A stretch of 64,000 nt of DNA from Streptomyces sp. BK340 (GTDB lineage Bacteria; Actinomycetota; Actinomycetes; Streptomycetales; Streptomycetaceae): the NCBI RefSeq assembly GCF_007827595.1, contig NZ_VISR01000020.1, positions 62,001-126,000 on the forward strand. Direction: 5' to 3'. Below the pieces are notes generated by a model. The model had not been told where the DNA came from. It made no database searches and saw nothing but the letters and a program-made list of their open reading frames with translations. Of this stretch, positions 45,120 to 54,287 are shown piece by piece (within the stretch, counting starts at the first letter, position 1; the number at the start of each line of letters is the position of its first letter). A program made the position numbers and the translations under genes.

Positions 45120-45214
45120 CTCGACCAACTGGTGACAGATAGCGTCACCAGCGCAAGGCGAAGCCGCAGCTCGCGGCGCGTTCTCGGTGACAACTACCGC
45201 GACCAGTCACGCCG
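45120..45214 (+). repeat. 95-bp direct repeat, copy B
   Basis: Same orientation as copy A, with seven substitutions. It lies between the nuclease gene and the convergent frameshifted gene. Confidence 0.9.
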
Positions 45215-45271
45215 CCAGCCCTACGAACGTCAGAGCCTTCGACCGGGGCTTCGAAGACTGAGCCGCCAGCC

Positions 45272-46406
45272 TCAATCAGCGCCCGGTGACGCGATCAACC
45301 GGTTGGTCAGCTCCACCGTGGCGAGGTACCACCAGAAGATCCAGTCCAGAAACGCTTCGTCATAGTCGCCGCGCTGGTCTGCCTTGCGGTGGCGCAGATT
45401 GTAGCGGTTGGCAACTTCGAACAGGGCGCCTTCGTCAGGCTTGCCAACCTGGTCTTTGATCAGGGTGCGGCGTTCCTCGAGGATACCCGCGAGGGTGACG
45501 ATCGCCGATCGCTTGCTCTCGGCTGTCGTGTCGCGTCCCCGGAAGAGCGCGATGGCGTGGCGGATCCGGGGGGTGACGCCCGGGGCGCTCGTTGAGTGCG
45601 CGGTGCACCAGTGTGCGACGGGCGTCGTCGGTGATGGCGACCAAGCGCCCGAGATCCTCGCCTTCGGCGGCGAGTTCGTACTCGATGCCGGCCTCACGCA
45701 GCAGCTGGTTGACCTTCCACCGGTACAAGAGGCGTGCCGGGCCGTTGTGGAACTCCGAGTGGTGCCACCCGCACATGTTCCAGTCGTGGAAACGGCGCAT
45801 GCGGGGGCGGCTGACCAGGTCGTGGAACACCTCGCTCAGGCCGTAGAAGGTGTCCTCGTTCCACGTCTCCGGGGCCAGGGGCCGCAGGTGAGGGATGCCG
45901 AGGCGCCGGCCGATCACCTCGGAGGCCTCCGGAGATCATGGGGGTCGTCGACGCATTCCTCGCCGAACACTTCGACGGGGTAGCCGTTGTCGGCGAACTC
46001 GTTGATGATTCGTGCGAAGTTCGCGCCGGGTGTCCCGTGGCGTGCTGCCGTCGTGCGAGAGGTCGCTGCGACCAGTAGGGCCGGGGGCGGCCGCGTGCCT
46101 GATCTCGGCTGCACGGCTGACGAGCTCGGTGAACCACTCCCGCTGGTCTGCCCCGGTCCGCCTGCCCCAGCCGGGGGTGGTTGTTGCCCAGGGGTCGTCC
46201 GTGGGCACAGTGTGGTTGGGCAGGTCCTCGAAGTCGGCAACCGCCGTGGTGCCGGCCAGGGCCTCCCTCATGAGCCATATCGCCCGGCCCTCCCAAGAGG
46301 AGCGCGAGGACCGAAGGATGCGCTGGCCCTCGGACACGAACAGCGTTGCGGGCCGGAGGAGTTCGTAGTTACTCAGGTCCGGACTCACCGCAACATCATC
46401 ACCCAT
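45272..46406 (-). pseudogene. Conserved hypothetical, three frameshifts, possibly abortive-infection-like
   Basis: From ATG 46406 the order is L-S-N-Y-E-L-L-R-P-A-T-L-F and W-F-T-E-L-V-S-R-A-A-E-I, a shift near 46070, N-F-A-R-I-I-N-E-F-A-D-N-G-Y, a shift near 45925, a long middle part (L-L-Y-R-W-K-V-N-Q-L-L-R-E-A-G), a shift near 45600, and the tail N-R-Y-N-L-R-H-R-K-A-D-Q-R-G-D-Y-D. That tail, ending F-W-W-Y-L-A-T-V-E-L, resembles one seen in predicted phage-defence proteins; this is from pattern memory only. Restored length would be about 375 residues. Confidence 0.55.
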
Positions 46407-46443
46407 CAGTGATGTGTCCCAGCCCCGAGTGACGGATTCCCTA

Positions 46444-46572
46444 TCAGTCCCCGATGAGCTGCTCGAACTGCGGACATCCGACGGCATGCCACTCCCTGAC
46501 GAGGATCTCCCCGTCAACGACCACGACTTCCGCGTGCCATGGCAGGCACTCGTGGCACACCTGAGTCGCCAA
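46444..46572 (-). CDS. Small Cys-containing protein, 42 residues
   Basis: From TTG 46572 (or GTG 46560) the frame reads V-C-H-E-C-L-P-W-H-A-E-V-V-V-V-D-G-E-I-L and W-H-A-V-G-C-P-Q-F-E-Q-L-I. The CxxC and later Cys look like a small metal site. It lies 38 bases upstream of the frameshifted gene on the same strand. Confidence 0.4.
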   Translation of the reverse strand: MATQVCHECLPWHAEVVVVDGEILVREWHAVGCPQFEQLIGD

Positions 46573-46628
46573 CCCCTACAGCGAGCCACCCTTCCGTCCG
46601 TATGGTCCGGCACGGCAGGATCCATCTC

Positions 46629-47642
46629 ATGAGACTTCTGGTCATGGGCGGGACGTGGTTTCTGGGCAAGCACATCGCGGAGGGCGCACTGGCGCGGGGA
46701 TGGGAGGTCACCACCTTCAACCGGGGGCTCTCCGGCCGCGACGTGGATGGCGTGGAGGCTGTCCACGGGGACCGGACGAACCGCATCGACTTGGAGCGCC
46801 TTGCCTGGCAAGGACCGTGGGACGCAGTGATCGACACATCGAGCTCCGAACTCCCGCCGCGTGACGTCCTGGCGGCCGCGACCGCACTACGCCCGGCCGC
46901 CCGTCGATGGGTGCACATCTCCACCGTGTCCGTGTACGAGGGATGGCCGCACCAGCCGCTCTCCGACACGTCGCCGCTGCTCGAATGCCCGCCGGACGCC
47001 GATGAGTCGTACGGCTACACCGGTGCGGACGGCTCACCCACCCAGTACGGATTCCAGAAGGCCGGCGGGGAGCGCGCCGTGACGGAAGTGTTCGGTGGCG
47101 CCGCTGTGTTGCTGCGCCCGGGCGTGATCCTGGGCCCCGGTGAGTACGTCGGCCGACTGCCGTGGTGGCTGGAGCGTGCCAAGCGGGGCGGCCGCATCCT
47201 CGCCCCCGCCCCGGCCGAACAGCGCATCCAACCTGTTGACGTGCGTGACGTGGCGCGGTTCGCCCTCGACCAGGCGGCTGGCTCGGCGAGCGGCGGTTTC
47301 AACGTCACTCACCCCGAGGGCATCACGTTCCGCAGCTTTCTCGAGGCGTGCCTTGCTGAGACGGGCGGTGCCGGGGCACCGGCGTGGGTCGATCCCGCGG
47401 TGCTGATCGAGCAGGGCGTGAAGCAGTGGACGGAGCTGCCCCTGTGGCGCACTCATGCCGGAGTGTGGGCTGTCGACTCCAGCCGCGCCGTGGCGATGGG
47501 GCTTCAGTGCCGGCCGCTCGCCGAAACGGTCCGGGACACGTGGCGGTGGTGGGCCGGGGACGGGCGTCCCGTGGACCACCCGCGGTGGGCGGAGCACGGG
47601 ATCGCCCCGGAGAAGGAAGCGAAGATGCTCGCCTCTCTGTAG
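46629..47642 (+). CDS. NAD-dependent epimerase/reductase
   Basis: The Rossmann start M-R-L-L-V-M-G-G-T-W-F-L-G-K-H-I with T-F-N-R-G places it in the extended SDR superfamily. The catalytic Y-x3-K is Y-G-F-Q-K, with the T/S of H-I-S-T-V-S-V-Y upstream. Full length at 337 residues. It resembles atypical SDRs annotated as isoflavone-reductase-like or epimerase proteins in actinomycetes; substrate unknown. It stands alone, convergent with the next gene. Confidence 0.8.
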   Translation: MRLLVMGGTWFLGKHIAEGALARGWEVTTFNRGLSGRDVDGVEAVHGDRTNRIDLERLAWQGPWDAVIDTSSSELPPRDVLAAATALRPAARRWVHISTVSVYEGWPHQPLSDTSPLLECPPDADESYGYTGADGSPTQYGFQKAGGERAVTEVFGGAAVLLRPGVILGPGEYVGRLPWWLERAKRGGRILAPAPAEQRIQPVDVRDVARFALDQAAGSASGGFNVTHPEGITFRSFLEACLAETGGAGAPAWVDPAVLIEQGVKQWTELPLWRTHAGVWAVDSSRAVAMGLQCRPLAETVRDTWRWWAGDGRPVDHPRWAEHGIAPEKEAKMLASL

Positions 47643-47643
47643 G

Positions 47644-48972
47644 TCAGCTCTCGATCGCGAGGAACCCGATGCGCGGGCCGATGCGGTGCGGCGGGGAGAC
47701 GCGGTTGAAGTCCTCGATCCGCTCCACCAGCGCTGTGGGGACATGGGCGCCGTGGTACTCGGGCCGGGCCAGGTGCTGCCGGATGCGGGCCGTACGGACG
47801 ACGATGCCCGTCTGACGGTGCTCCGCCGGGACGTCCCACACCGGACGCAGGGCTTCGGCCGCGCCGTCCACGTCGTCGGCCAGGAGGCGTGCGAGCGCGA
47901 GGTCCGCGGCCGCTCCCGCCCGCACGTGGGCCGACTGCTCCTCACTCGGGCGCTGCCCGATGAGTTCCAGGGCGCGCCGCGCATCGGCTTCGGCCTGTAC
48001 GGCGTCGCCGATGAGCAGGGCCGTGGTGCTGGTGGACATGGCCAGCCGTTCTAGGGGGAAGGCGAACTCACCGCCTACCCCGTCGTGCAGGTCGTCCCGG
48101 CGGTCCTGGCCGTCCTGCGCGGACAGCAGGATCGCTTGCCGGGCTGAGGTCACGTCGCCAAGGTGCGCGTGCGCCCGGGCTTTGATGGCCTGATGCCGCC
48201 GCTGAGCCATGTCCCCGAGGCCACCGTAGGACAGAGCGCGGGTGGCCTTCGCTAGAGCGTCGGTGGGGTTGCCCGTGTGGTACGCGATGTAGGCCAAGGT
48301 GCCGTCGGCGAAGGCCTGGAGCGGTGTGAATCGGGTGGTTTCGCCGAACACGGCGGCCGTACGCGCCAGGCTGCGGGCGCTTGGGAAGTACCCGAGATCG
48401 AACGCGGCGACCGAGAGAAGGGCGGCGGTCTGCCCGTTCAGGATCATGAGTTCTTGCTGCTGGACGGGAACCTGCGTCCGATCCCGCTGACGCTCGATCG
48501 TCAGGCGCAGCCTGTCGGCTTCTTCGTAGGACTCGCCTGGTGACTTCAGGTGGTACCGCTGAGCGATGGCTGTCACCTGGTCTCGCAGTTCATCGATGGT
48601 GTTGTCGGAGATGGACGCTGAAGCAGTCGCGTCGGCGCCCTCAAGGGCTTCTTCTGCGGTCATTCCAACTCGCTCTTCCAGGTCATTCGCGGGTGCCTGG
48701 GGATCGTTCTGCGGTGGCGGCCCGAACAGCTGGTGAGCTGTGTATTCCGGCCACATCGTCTCAAGAATTCGGCAGGTGGCAGGGCCGGGCAACGTTCGTA
48801 ACCTGCCGCCGGTCCACCGCCGGAACTACGACTCGCCGCAGGTCGGGTTGTTGGGGCTGTTCCCGAACAGCCGGACACCGACCTCGATGAACCGCTCCTC
48901 GAACTGGCGGTAGACAAGTCTGTCCCGATCACACAGCCACGCGAGCAGCGTTCTCGGCTCAGCAGTTCTCAT
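47644..48972 (-). pseudogene. HTH/TPR transcriptional regulator interrupted by in-frame TAG
   Basis: The N-terminal 48 residues (M-R-T-A-E-P-R-T-L-L-A-W-L-C, F-G-N-S-P-N-N-P-T-C-G-E-S) end at TAG 48826-48828. The same frame goes on with F-R-R-W-T-G-G-R-L-R-T-L-P-G-P-A-T-C-R-I-L-E and the long helical-repeat part to residue about 440. This is the usual layout of a streptomycete regulator, so a nonsense change split it. A TTG near 48792 could start the C-terminal part alone without the DNA-binding end. Confidence 0.7.
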
Positions 48973-49232
48973 ACCGCCCCCAGTCCGCGGCGCCGCAGTC
49001 AGCCGGCCTACGAATCGATCCCTTCTCCGGGAAGGGGATACCGCCGTTGCTCGCCGCGGCAACCCAGCCCGCACAGAAGCCACTTCAAAGCTACCCCGAG
49101 GCCACCTGTGTCGCCTGGAAGTGACGGAGAGGCCACGTGGCAGGCCATGGCGAGGCCACGTGCAGTGGGTGAACTCTGATCGCCTACTTCGCTGAGAGTG
49201 CACAACCGAGCACAGAAACTGGGAGTCTCCCC

Positions 49233-49820
49233 GTGAACCCTCCAACGCAGCAGCCCGCTTTATGCATAAGAGGCGTGGAGACTCCCACGCCCGAGGCCTG
49301 GGTGTGTCCCCCTCCCGGTGCCGAGAACGCCGCAGCCGCCGGACACCCGGTGCACTCCGCCCTGGTCCTTGTGTCTCTCGAACCGGATTACCCCAGCTTC
49401 AAGTGGGAAACCAGGCTGGTGGCGAATGAGGCGGCTGGCGCCAACGCTCGGTTCAGGGCACGTCCTCGGCTGACGGTGGCCGGCTGGCCTGGGGATGTGG
49501 ACGTGGCCGCTCGCATCGCCGACAAGCTCGTGAGTAACGCGGCCGCACACGGCAAGCCCTTCGGCAACGGCTGTGTCGCCTTGCGGCTGACGGTGCTCCC
49601 GAAGACGGAAGACCTCCTGATCGAGGTGGACGACGCAGATCCCGTCTTCCCCAATTTCGATGCGGTGAACTCCGACGCTCACCCCGCAGGCAGCGGCCTG
49701 GGCTGGGTGAAGAGATCTGGGGCCCACCTGTTCTGGGAGGAGAAGCGGGACGCCGGTGACGCGGTCGTCGGCAAGACGGTCAAGGCACTCGTTCCTCTGG
49801 CCAAGGAGGCAGCAGCATGA
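49233..49820 (+). CDS. ATP-binding protein, histidine-kinase-like ATPase fold
   Basis: The C-terminal 120 residues hold the HATPase_c_2 motifs: N box I-A-D-K-L-V-S-N-A-A-A-H-G, V-D-D-A-D-P, and the G box P-A-G-S-G-L-G-W-V. No phospho-accepting His is present, so it belongs to the anti-sigma/RsbW-like regulators that pair with XRE proteins in Streptomyces. GTG start behind GGGAG. It is coupled to the next gene by ATGA. Confidence 0.8.
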   Translation: MNPPTQQPALCIRGVETPTPEAWVCPPPGAENAAAAGHPVHSALVLVSLEPDYPSFKWETRLVANEAAGANARFRARPRLTVAGWPGDVDVAARIADKLVSNAAAHGKPFGNGCVALRLTVLPKTEDLLIEVDDADPVFPNFDAVNSDAHPAGSGLGWVKRSGAHLFWEEKRDAGDAVVGKTVKALVPLAKEAAA

Positions 49821-50008
49821 GCCTCATGCGGCCCCGCGACCCGGTATCCGCAGCCCTGGGCACGTTGTGGGCGGCCGGCCACGTCGCCGCCATCACCCTG
49901 CTCGGCATCCAGGTGTACGACGACACCGCCGGCCCCCAGGCGGCCGCGGCCGCGCCGGACACCCCACTGCCCTGCCCCGATCTGCCGTCCGAGCTGGGCG
50001 ACGTATAG
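49817..50008 (+). CDS. Small membrane or secreted protein, 63 residues
   Basis: One hydrophobic segment (T-L-W-A-A-G-H-V-A-A-I-T-L-L-G-I) is followed by an Ala/Pro-rich acidic tail. Start overlaps the ATPase gene stop. Unknown role; probably acts with its neighbour. Confidence 0.55.
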   Translation: MSLMRPRDPVSAALGTLWAAGHVAAITLLGIQVYDDTAGPQAAAAAPDTPLPCPDLPSELGDV

Positions 50009-50089
50009 ACCGGCGTCGGCCGTGGGCGCTCCCCCCGTCGTTCATGGCCGACGCCCTCCTCTTCCACCCCGTCACCGACAGAGAGAGTC

Positions 50090-50743
50090 ATGTCCGAACT
50101 CCTCATGCACAAGGGCCGTCCCGTCCCCTACATCACCGCGTGGAGCGGCGAGCAGGTACTGCAGCCGCCCGTCATCGTCGTGGGCGGAGGCATCGCCTAT
50201 GCCGGCCCCACGCCGGGTCGCGGATCTGCCGGGCTGCTGTGGAAGCCCTGGGCAATCAATCAGGGGGTAGGAGAACCGCTCTGGAAAGTCGTGCACGGAC
50301 CGCGGCAGCGCCGCGCCATGCGGAAGTTCCTGTGCCAGGTGTGCGGCGGACCGGCGGACCGCGACAAGCGGGGATGGCTGTGGCTGCTGGAAGACCACCG
50401 GGACGAAGGACCGAAGTGGCCCCATGGGGAGATGACCGTGCACCCGCCGGTGTGCCGTTCATGCGCACCCGTCGCCGCCCGCCTGTGCCCGCATCTGCGG
50501 CGCGAGGGAGTCGTACCGGTACGGGTCGGCGACGTCATCCTCGACGCCGTCTACGGACAGCGCTTCTACACCGGCCCGCTCGGGCTGGTGGGCGGGGAGA
50601 TGGACGTGTTCCTCATGACCAGCTGGCGCGCACGATGGGTGGTCGGGGGCCAGCTGGCCGCCTCGCTCGCCCGGTGCACGGTCCTGGACCCGGCCGAGGT
50701 CGGCATCGAGACCCCGGCGCCCCGAGAGGCGGTAGGCCGATGA
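50090..50743 (+). CDS. Conserved hypothetical Zn-binding protein
   Basis: The 217-residue protein has C-Q-V-C-G-G-P-A-D and C-R-S-C-A-P-V-A-A-R-L-C-P-H-L, which together supply a likely zinc site, and R-P-V-P-Y-I-T-A-W-S-G-E at the start. It has no membrane span. It is a frequent member of phage-like or accessory clusters in Streptomyces. It overlaps the DUF6415 gene by four bases. Confidence 0.65.
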   Translation: MSELLMHKGRPVPYITAWSGEQVLQPPVIVVGGGIAYAGPTPGRGSAGLLWKPWAINQGVGEPLWKVVHGPRQRRAMRKFLCQVCGGPADRDKRGWLWLLEDHRDEGPKWPHGEMTVHPPVCRSCAPVAARLCPHLRREGVVPVRVGDVILDAVYGQRFYTGPLGLVGGEMDVFLMTSWRARWVVGGQLAASLARCTVLDPAEVGIETPAPREAVGR

Positions 50744-51360
50744 CCGCCGCCGTGGCGTCGGCCGCATCGGTGCAGATCAACGTCGACCTGATACGGCGCA
50801 CGTACAGCACCGTGCTGGGCGAGCCCCGGATCGGCCGCCCGGACCTGGGAAGCGACGAGCAGCGTGCGCACCTGGCGGGGCTCCTCCGCGGTCAACTCCG
50901 GGTGCTTGTCCTGAACATCGAAGGCCAGGTCACCGTACTGCGCGGGGAGACTCGTCACACCGCCATGCACGTCATCACCCGTGCACGTGAGGCCTTGGCC
51001 GTGGGCTTCGCCGACGCCCGAGATCCCGAACACCTCCACGACCTGGCAACCCTCACCCGATCGCTCCTCACCCTGCACGATCTGGCCGCGCGATCCCTGC
51101 CTCTTTCCACCGCGCCAAGTGGCTCAGGCCAGCAATTGCTTCCGCCTCAGCTCGTTGGCGCAACGGGCCCCCTGACAGAGCGACACAGCGCCAGACCCCC
51201 GCACCGTCCCGGCGTGAGTGACCCTCCCGGGGCGGTGCAGGATGCCAGGCCGCCGGTCGTCGGCTCTCCGCGTTGCCCTGCCACCGCATCCGCCGCACAC
51301 CTCGCCGGCCAGGACGCCCCCGAGGCACGGACTGTACGCCTGTCGACGTCGACGCGTTGA
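50740..51360 (+). CDS. DUF6415-family protein
   Basis: Residues 1-125 match the DUF6415 pattern (N-V-D-L-I-R-R-T-Y-S-T-V-L, H-L-A-G-L-L-R-G-Q-L-R-V-L, L-A-T-L-T-R-S-L-L-T-L-H). The last 80 residues are Pro/Ala-rich and of odd composition, perhaps a frame extension after a lost stop. The family is common in accessory clusters and has no proven function. Confidence 0.65.
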   Translation: MTAAVASAASVQINVDLIRRTYSTVLGEPRIGRPDLGSDEQRAHLAGLLRGQLRVLVLNIEGQVTVLRGETRHTAMHVITRAREALAVGFADARDPEHLHDLATLTRSLLTLHDLAARSLPLSTAPSGSGQQLLPPQLVGATGPLTERHSARPPHRPGVSDPPGAVQDARPPVVGSPRCPATASAAHLAGQDAPEARTVRLSTSTR

Positions 51361-51458
51361 CGGCCCTCGCCGCATAGACCCCGTCCGGCGGTCCGGTTGC
51401 CCTCTCCCCTCCACCTGGGCCCGGACCGTCGGACGGCTCCACCCACCCATCCCCCGAC

Positions 51459-51728
51459 ATGGAGAGTGCCTTGCTCACAGCACCGACATTCCGGGCTATG
51501 CCGGACTTGGCGATCGTCGATCGTGCGGCCCGCTCCCTCGGGGCTGTTGGTGCCGTTGAGGACAGCGACCGTGCCATCGTCGTGGAGGGATTGGACGGGC
51601 CGCCCCGCTACTACCTGCAGCACGGGTTCGGCTACCAGTGCCACGCCCGTGAGCACCCCCACCTGTACCGCCAGCACGGCCGGGCCCGCATCGGCTGGGA
51701 GGCGGAGATCGGAACCGGCCCCGCATGA
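51459..51728 (+). CDS. Hypothetical protein, 89 residues
   Basis: Reads A-I-V-V-E-G-L-D-G-P-P-R-Y-Y-L-Q-H-G-F-G-Y-Q-C and R-I-G-W-E-A-E-I-G-T. Beta-rich, soluble. It overlaps the exonuclease gene by four bases, so it is part of that operon. Confidence 0.55.
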   Translation: MESALLTAPTFRAMPDLAIVDRAARSLGAVGAVEDSDRAIVVEGLDGPPRYYLQHGFGYQCHAREHPHLYRQHGRARIGWEAEIGTGPA

Positions 51729-52326
51729 TCTTCAGTACCTGGCCCGCGCTGCTTGTCCTCGATGTCGAGGGCAACGGCACTGCTCCGCCCGACCTCGTTG
51801 AGGTGGCCGCCCTGCCGATCCGGGACGGCCGCCCCGACAAGACCACCGCGAGGGCGTGGCTGACCCGCCCGAACCGGCCCGTCACGCAGTGGGCGACCCG
51901 GGTGCACGGCCTGTCCAACAGCGACTTGGCGGACAAGCCCGCCTGGTCGGAGATCGCCGAGGAGGTGCACGGCTTCCTCGGGACCGCCTGGATCTGCGCG
52001 CACAACGCCGACACGGACTACCGCGTGGTCTTGGCCCGCCTGCCGTCGTGGCAGCCGGCCGGAGTGCTGGCACTCTTCGCCTGGCCAGAAAGGCCTTCCC
52101 GGGCCTGGACGGCTACAGCCTGGATGACCTCATCAAGCACATCCAGCCCGACCTGAGCGAGGCCCCCGCGCAGCGGCACCGGGCCACCTTCGACGCGTAC
52201 GCCACGGCCCAGCTCCTCATCGCCATGGCCTCCCGATACGAGACCTGGGACCAGCTGGTCGCCGCGGCCGTGCCGCCCAGCCTGCCCGGCGCCCCCGAAC
52301 CTGAAAGGGACTCAACCCTGTGGTGA
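51725..52326 (+). pseudogene. DnaQ-like 3'-5' exonuclease, frameshifted
   Basis: The first frame carries Exo I (V-L-D-V-E-G-N-G), the T-Q-W-A-T-R-V-H-G-L-S and Exo II (I-C-A-H-N-A-D-T-D-Y-R-V). Near 52070 one base is missing and the second frame continues T-L-R-L-A-R-K-A-F-P-G-L, Exo III H-R-A-T-F-D-A-Y-A-T-A-Q-L-L. All DEDD-h residues would be present in the repaired protein. Confidence 0.75.
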
Positions 52327-52841
52327 CCTCCCCGCCGATCCGCATGGGCGTGCTCGGCACCCACTCCACCGGCAAGACAACGCTCCTCAAGCGCATCGAG
52401 ATGGAGCTGCGTGGCCACGGCCTCACCGTGGCCCGCACCGGCCGGCTCGGCCAGCGCGCGGCGAAGGCCGGCCTGCCAGAAATGCAGCACCACATCGAAC
52501 GGTCGACCGAATGGATCATCACGCAGGGCATCGCCGACGAGACCAGCGTGCTCGCCCTGGGCGCCGAGGTCGTCGTTGCCGACCGGGCCTCCTACGACGC
52601 CATCGCCTACTGGTACGCCGAGCTGGAGTTCCGCGGCGACACGGCACCCCCTCTGGAGCGCGAACGCCTGCACGCACTCGCCTCCACCCAACTTCCGAAG
52701 TACGACCTGCTGTTCGCGACCGTGCTCGACGAGAGCGTGGCCGTCAACACGGGCCACGACTACGACCCCCGCTACCGGCGCCTCGTCGACCAGCACACGC
52801 ACCACCTCCTGGCCGAGGACAACATCCCCACCAGCGCGTGA
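52320..52841 (+). CDS. P-loop ATPase / small-molecule kinase-like protein
   Basis: The Walker A is G-T-H-S-T-G-K-T-T and a later V-V-V-A-D-R-A-S-Y-D-A supplies the D-R-x-x-x-D type motif seen in NadR-like and AAA_28 kinases. Length 173. The expected end appears to continue in another frame (H-Q-R-V-T-S-D-P-D, to the ATG of the next gene), so a 3' frameshift replaced the last 25 residues by T-S-A. The start overlaps the exonuclease stop. Confidence 0.7.
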   Translation: MVTSPPIRMGVLGTHSTGKTTLLKRIEMELRGHGLTVARTGRLGQRAAKAGLPEMQHHIERSTEWIITQGIADETSVLALGAEVVVADRASYDAIAYWYAELEFRGDTAPPLERERLHALASTQLPKYDLLFATVLDESVAVNTGHDYDPRYRRLVDQHTHHLLAEDNIPTSA

Positions 52842-52911
52842 CCAGCGACCCCGACAGCCCGGCCCACACCGTCGAGGTCGCCGTCCAGCACTGCCTGAAG
52901 GAGGCCCACAC

Positions 52912-53690
52912 ATGACACCCCCGCCGCCGGCAGGCACCATCACCATCGCGGGCAAGACCGTGTCCCGGCTCGGGTTCGGCACGATGCGTCTGACCGGCCC
53001 CGGCATCTGGGGCGACCCCGTCGACCGTGAGACGACGCTCAGCGTGCTCCGCCAGGCCGTGCACACCCACGGGATCAGCCACATCGACACCTCCGACGCC
53101 TACGGCCCCCACACGGTCGAGCAACTCGTCCGGGACGCCCTGTACCCGTACCCGGAACACGTACTGATCGCCACGAAGGTCGGCTTGGTCCGTCCCCCGC
53201 CGGGACAGTGGAGGCCGCTGGGCAACCCGTTCTACTTTCGCGCCTGCGTCGAGGCGAGCATTCGCCGCCTGCGGATGTAACGCCTGGAGCTGTGCTACCT
53301 GCACCGCATCGACCCCGAAGTGGCGCTCGACGACCAGATCGTCGTCCCGCAGGCCATGCAGCAGGAGGGGAAGATCGGGCACATCGGCCTGTCGAAGGTC
53401 ACGCCCGAAGACCTCCGCCTGGTCGTCAGCATCAGCCCGTCGCCGCAGTACAGAACGTCCTCAACACCCAAGACCGCTACGACCCCACCGTGGAGTTCTG
53501 CCGGGAACTGGACATCCCCTACGTGGCCTACCGGCCCCTCGACGCCGGCGCACTGGCCCGAGCGCACGGACCGCAGGCACCGCTGAACTGGCTCCTCAAC
53601 TACGGGCCCCACATCGCGCCCATCCCCAGCACCAGCAAGCCCCGCCATCTCAACGAGATCGTCTCGGCCGTCCAAGGCGGCCCTGCCTGA
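52912..53690 (+). pseudogene. Aldo-keto reductase with in-frame TAA and a frameshift
   Basis: The N-terminus is typical (R-L-G-F-G-T-M-R-L-T-G, I-D-T-S-D-A-Y-G, I-A-T-K-V-G-L). TAA at 53278-53280 ends it after R-R-L-R-M, but the same frame continues R-L-E-L-C-Y-L-H-R-I-D and G-K-I-G-H-I-G-L-S-K. A second break near 53436 leads to V-A-A-V-Q-N-V-L-N and the C-terminal P-I-P-S-T-S-K-P. Catalytic D, Y and K are all visible across the parts. Confidence 0.75.
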
Positions 53691-54253
53691 TGCCTGCCGC
53701 CGCTGCCACACCACCCTCCAAGCATCACGCCGCCTACGAGAACTGGCGTCCCCCGGTGGTCGGCGTCGCCCTCCTCGTCCCAGTCGGAACCGACTGCCTC
53801 GCCGTCGCCGACCTGCAAGGAACGCTCATGCTGCCCGCCGGCGCCGTGCACACCGGGCAGGCGCCGGAAGATGCCGCCCAACACGTCCTCTCCGGCCCTG
53901 CCTGCGGGATGCAGTTTGTGCGTCGCGTCGCGGTCGATTGGGTGCAGATGCGGCGTATGGACGTCATCACACACGTCCTGGCAGCTGCGCCCACCACCCG
54001 CGACATGGTGGAACGGCTGGTCTACCGCGACCCACGCGCCACCATCCGCGTCATGCCCACTCTCCGACTCATCGACCAGACGTGGCCCACCATCCAGACC
54101 CGCATCCTGGTCGGCCTGCAGGGCCTCGCCACGGGCCAGATCGCCTGTATTGAGGCGGGCACAGTGCAGCAGCAGCCCTGCGGCTCCAACAGGAGAGGAC
54201 GCTCAAGCGGGAGGTCGCTCCATCAACGGGGTATGCATTGGCTCCAGCGATAG
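53690..54253 (+). CDS. NUDIX-fold protein lacking the catalytic box
   Basis: Residues 20-150 follow the NUDIX fold (V-V-G-V-A-L-L-V, G-T-L-M-L-P-A-G-A-V-H-T-G-Q-A-P-E-D-A-A). The catalytic R-E-x-x-E-E is replaced by Q-H-V-L-S-G, so hydrolysis is unlikely. The last 30 residues (R-R-G-R-S-S-G-R-S) look like read-out into other sequence. The start ATG sits within the end of the reductase gene. Confidence 0.6.
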   Translation: MPAAAATPPSKHHAAYENWRPPVVGVALLVPVGTDCLAVADLQGTLMLPAGAVHTGQAPEDAAQHVLSGPACGMQFVRRVAVDWVQMRRMDVITHVLAAAPTTRDMVERLVYRDPRATIRVMPTLRLIDQTWPTIQTRILVGLQGLATGQIACIEAGTVQQQPCGSNRRGRSSGRSLHQRGMHWLQR

Positions 54254-54287
54254 CCGCGAGACGAAACCTGTGAATGGTGAGGGCTCC

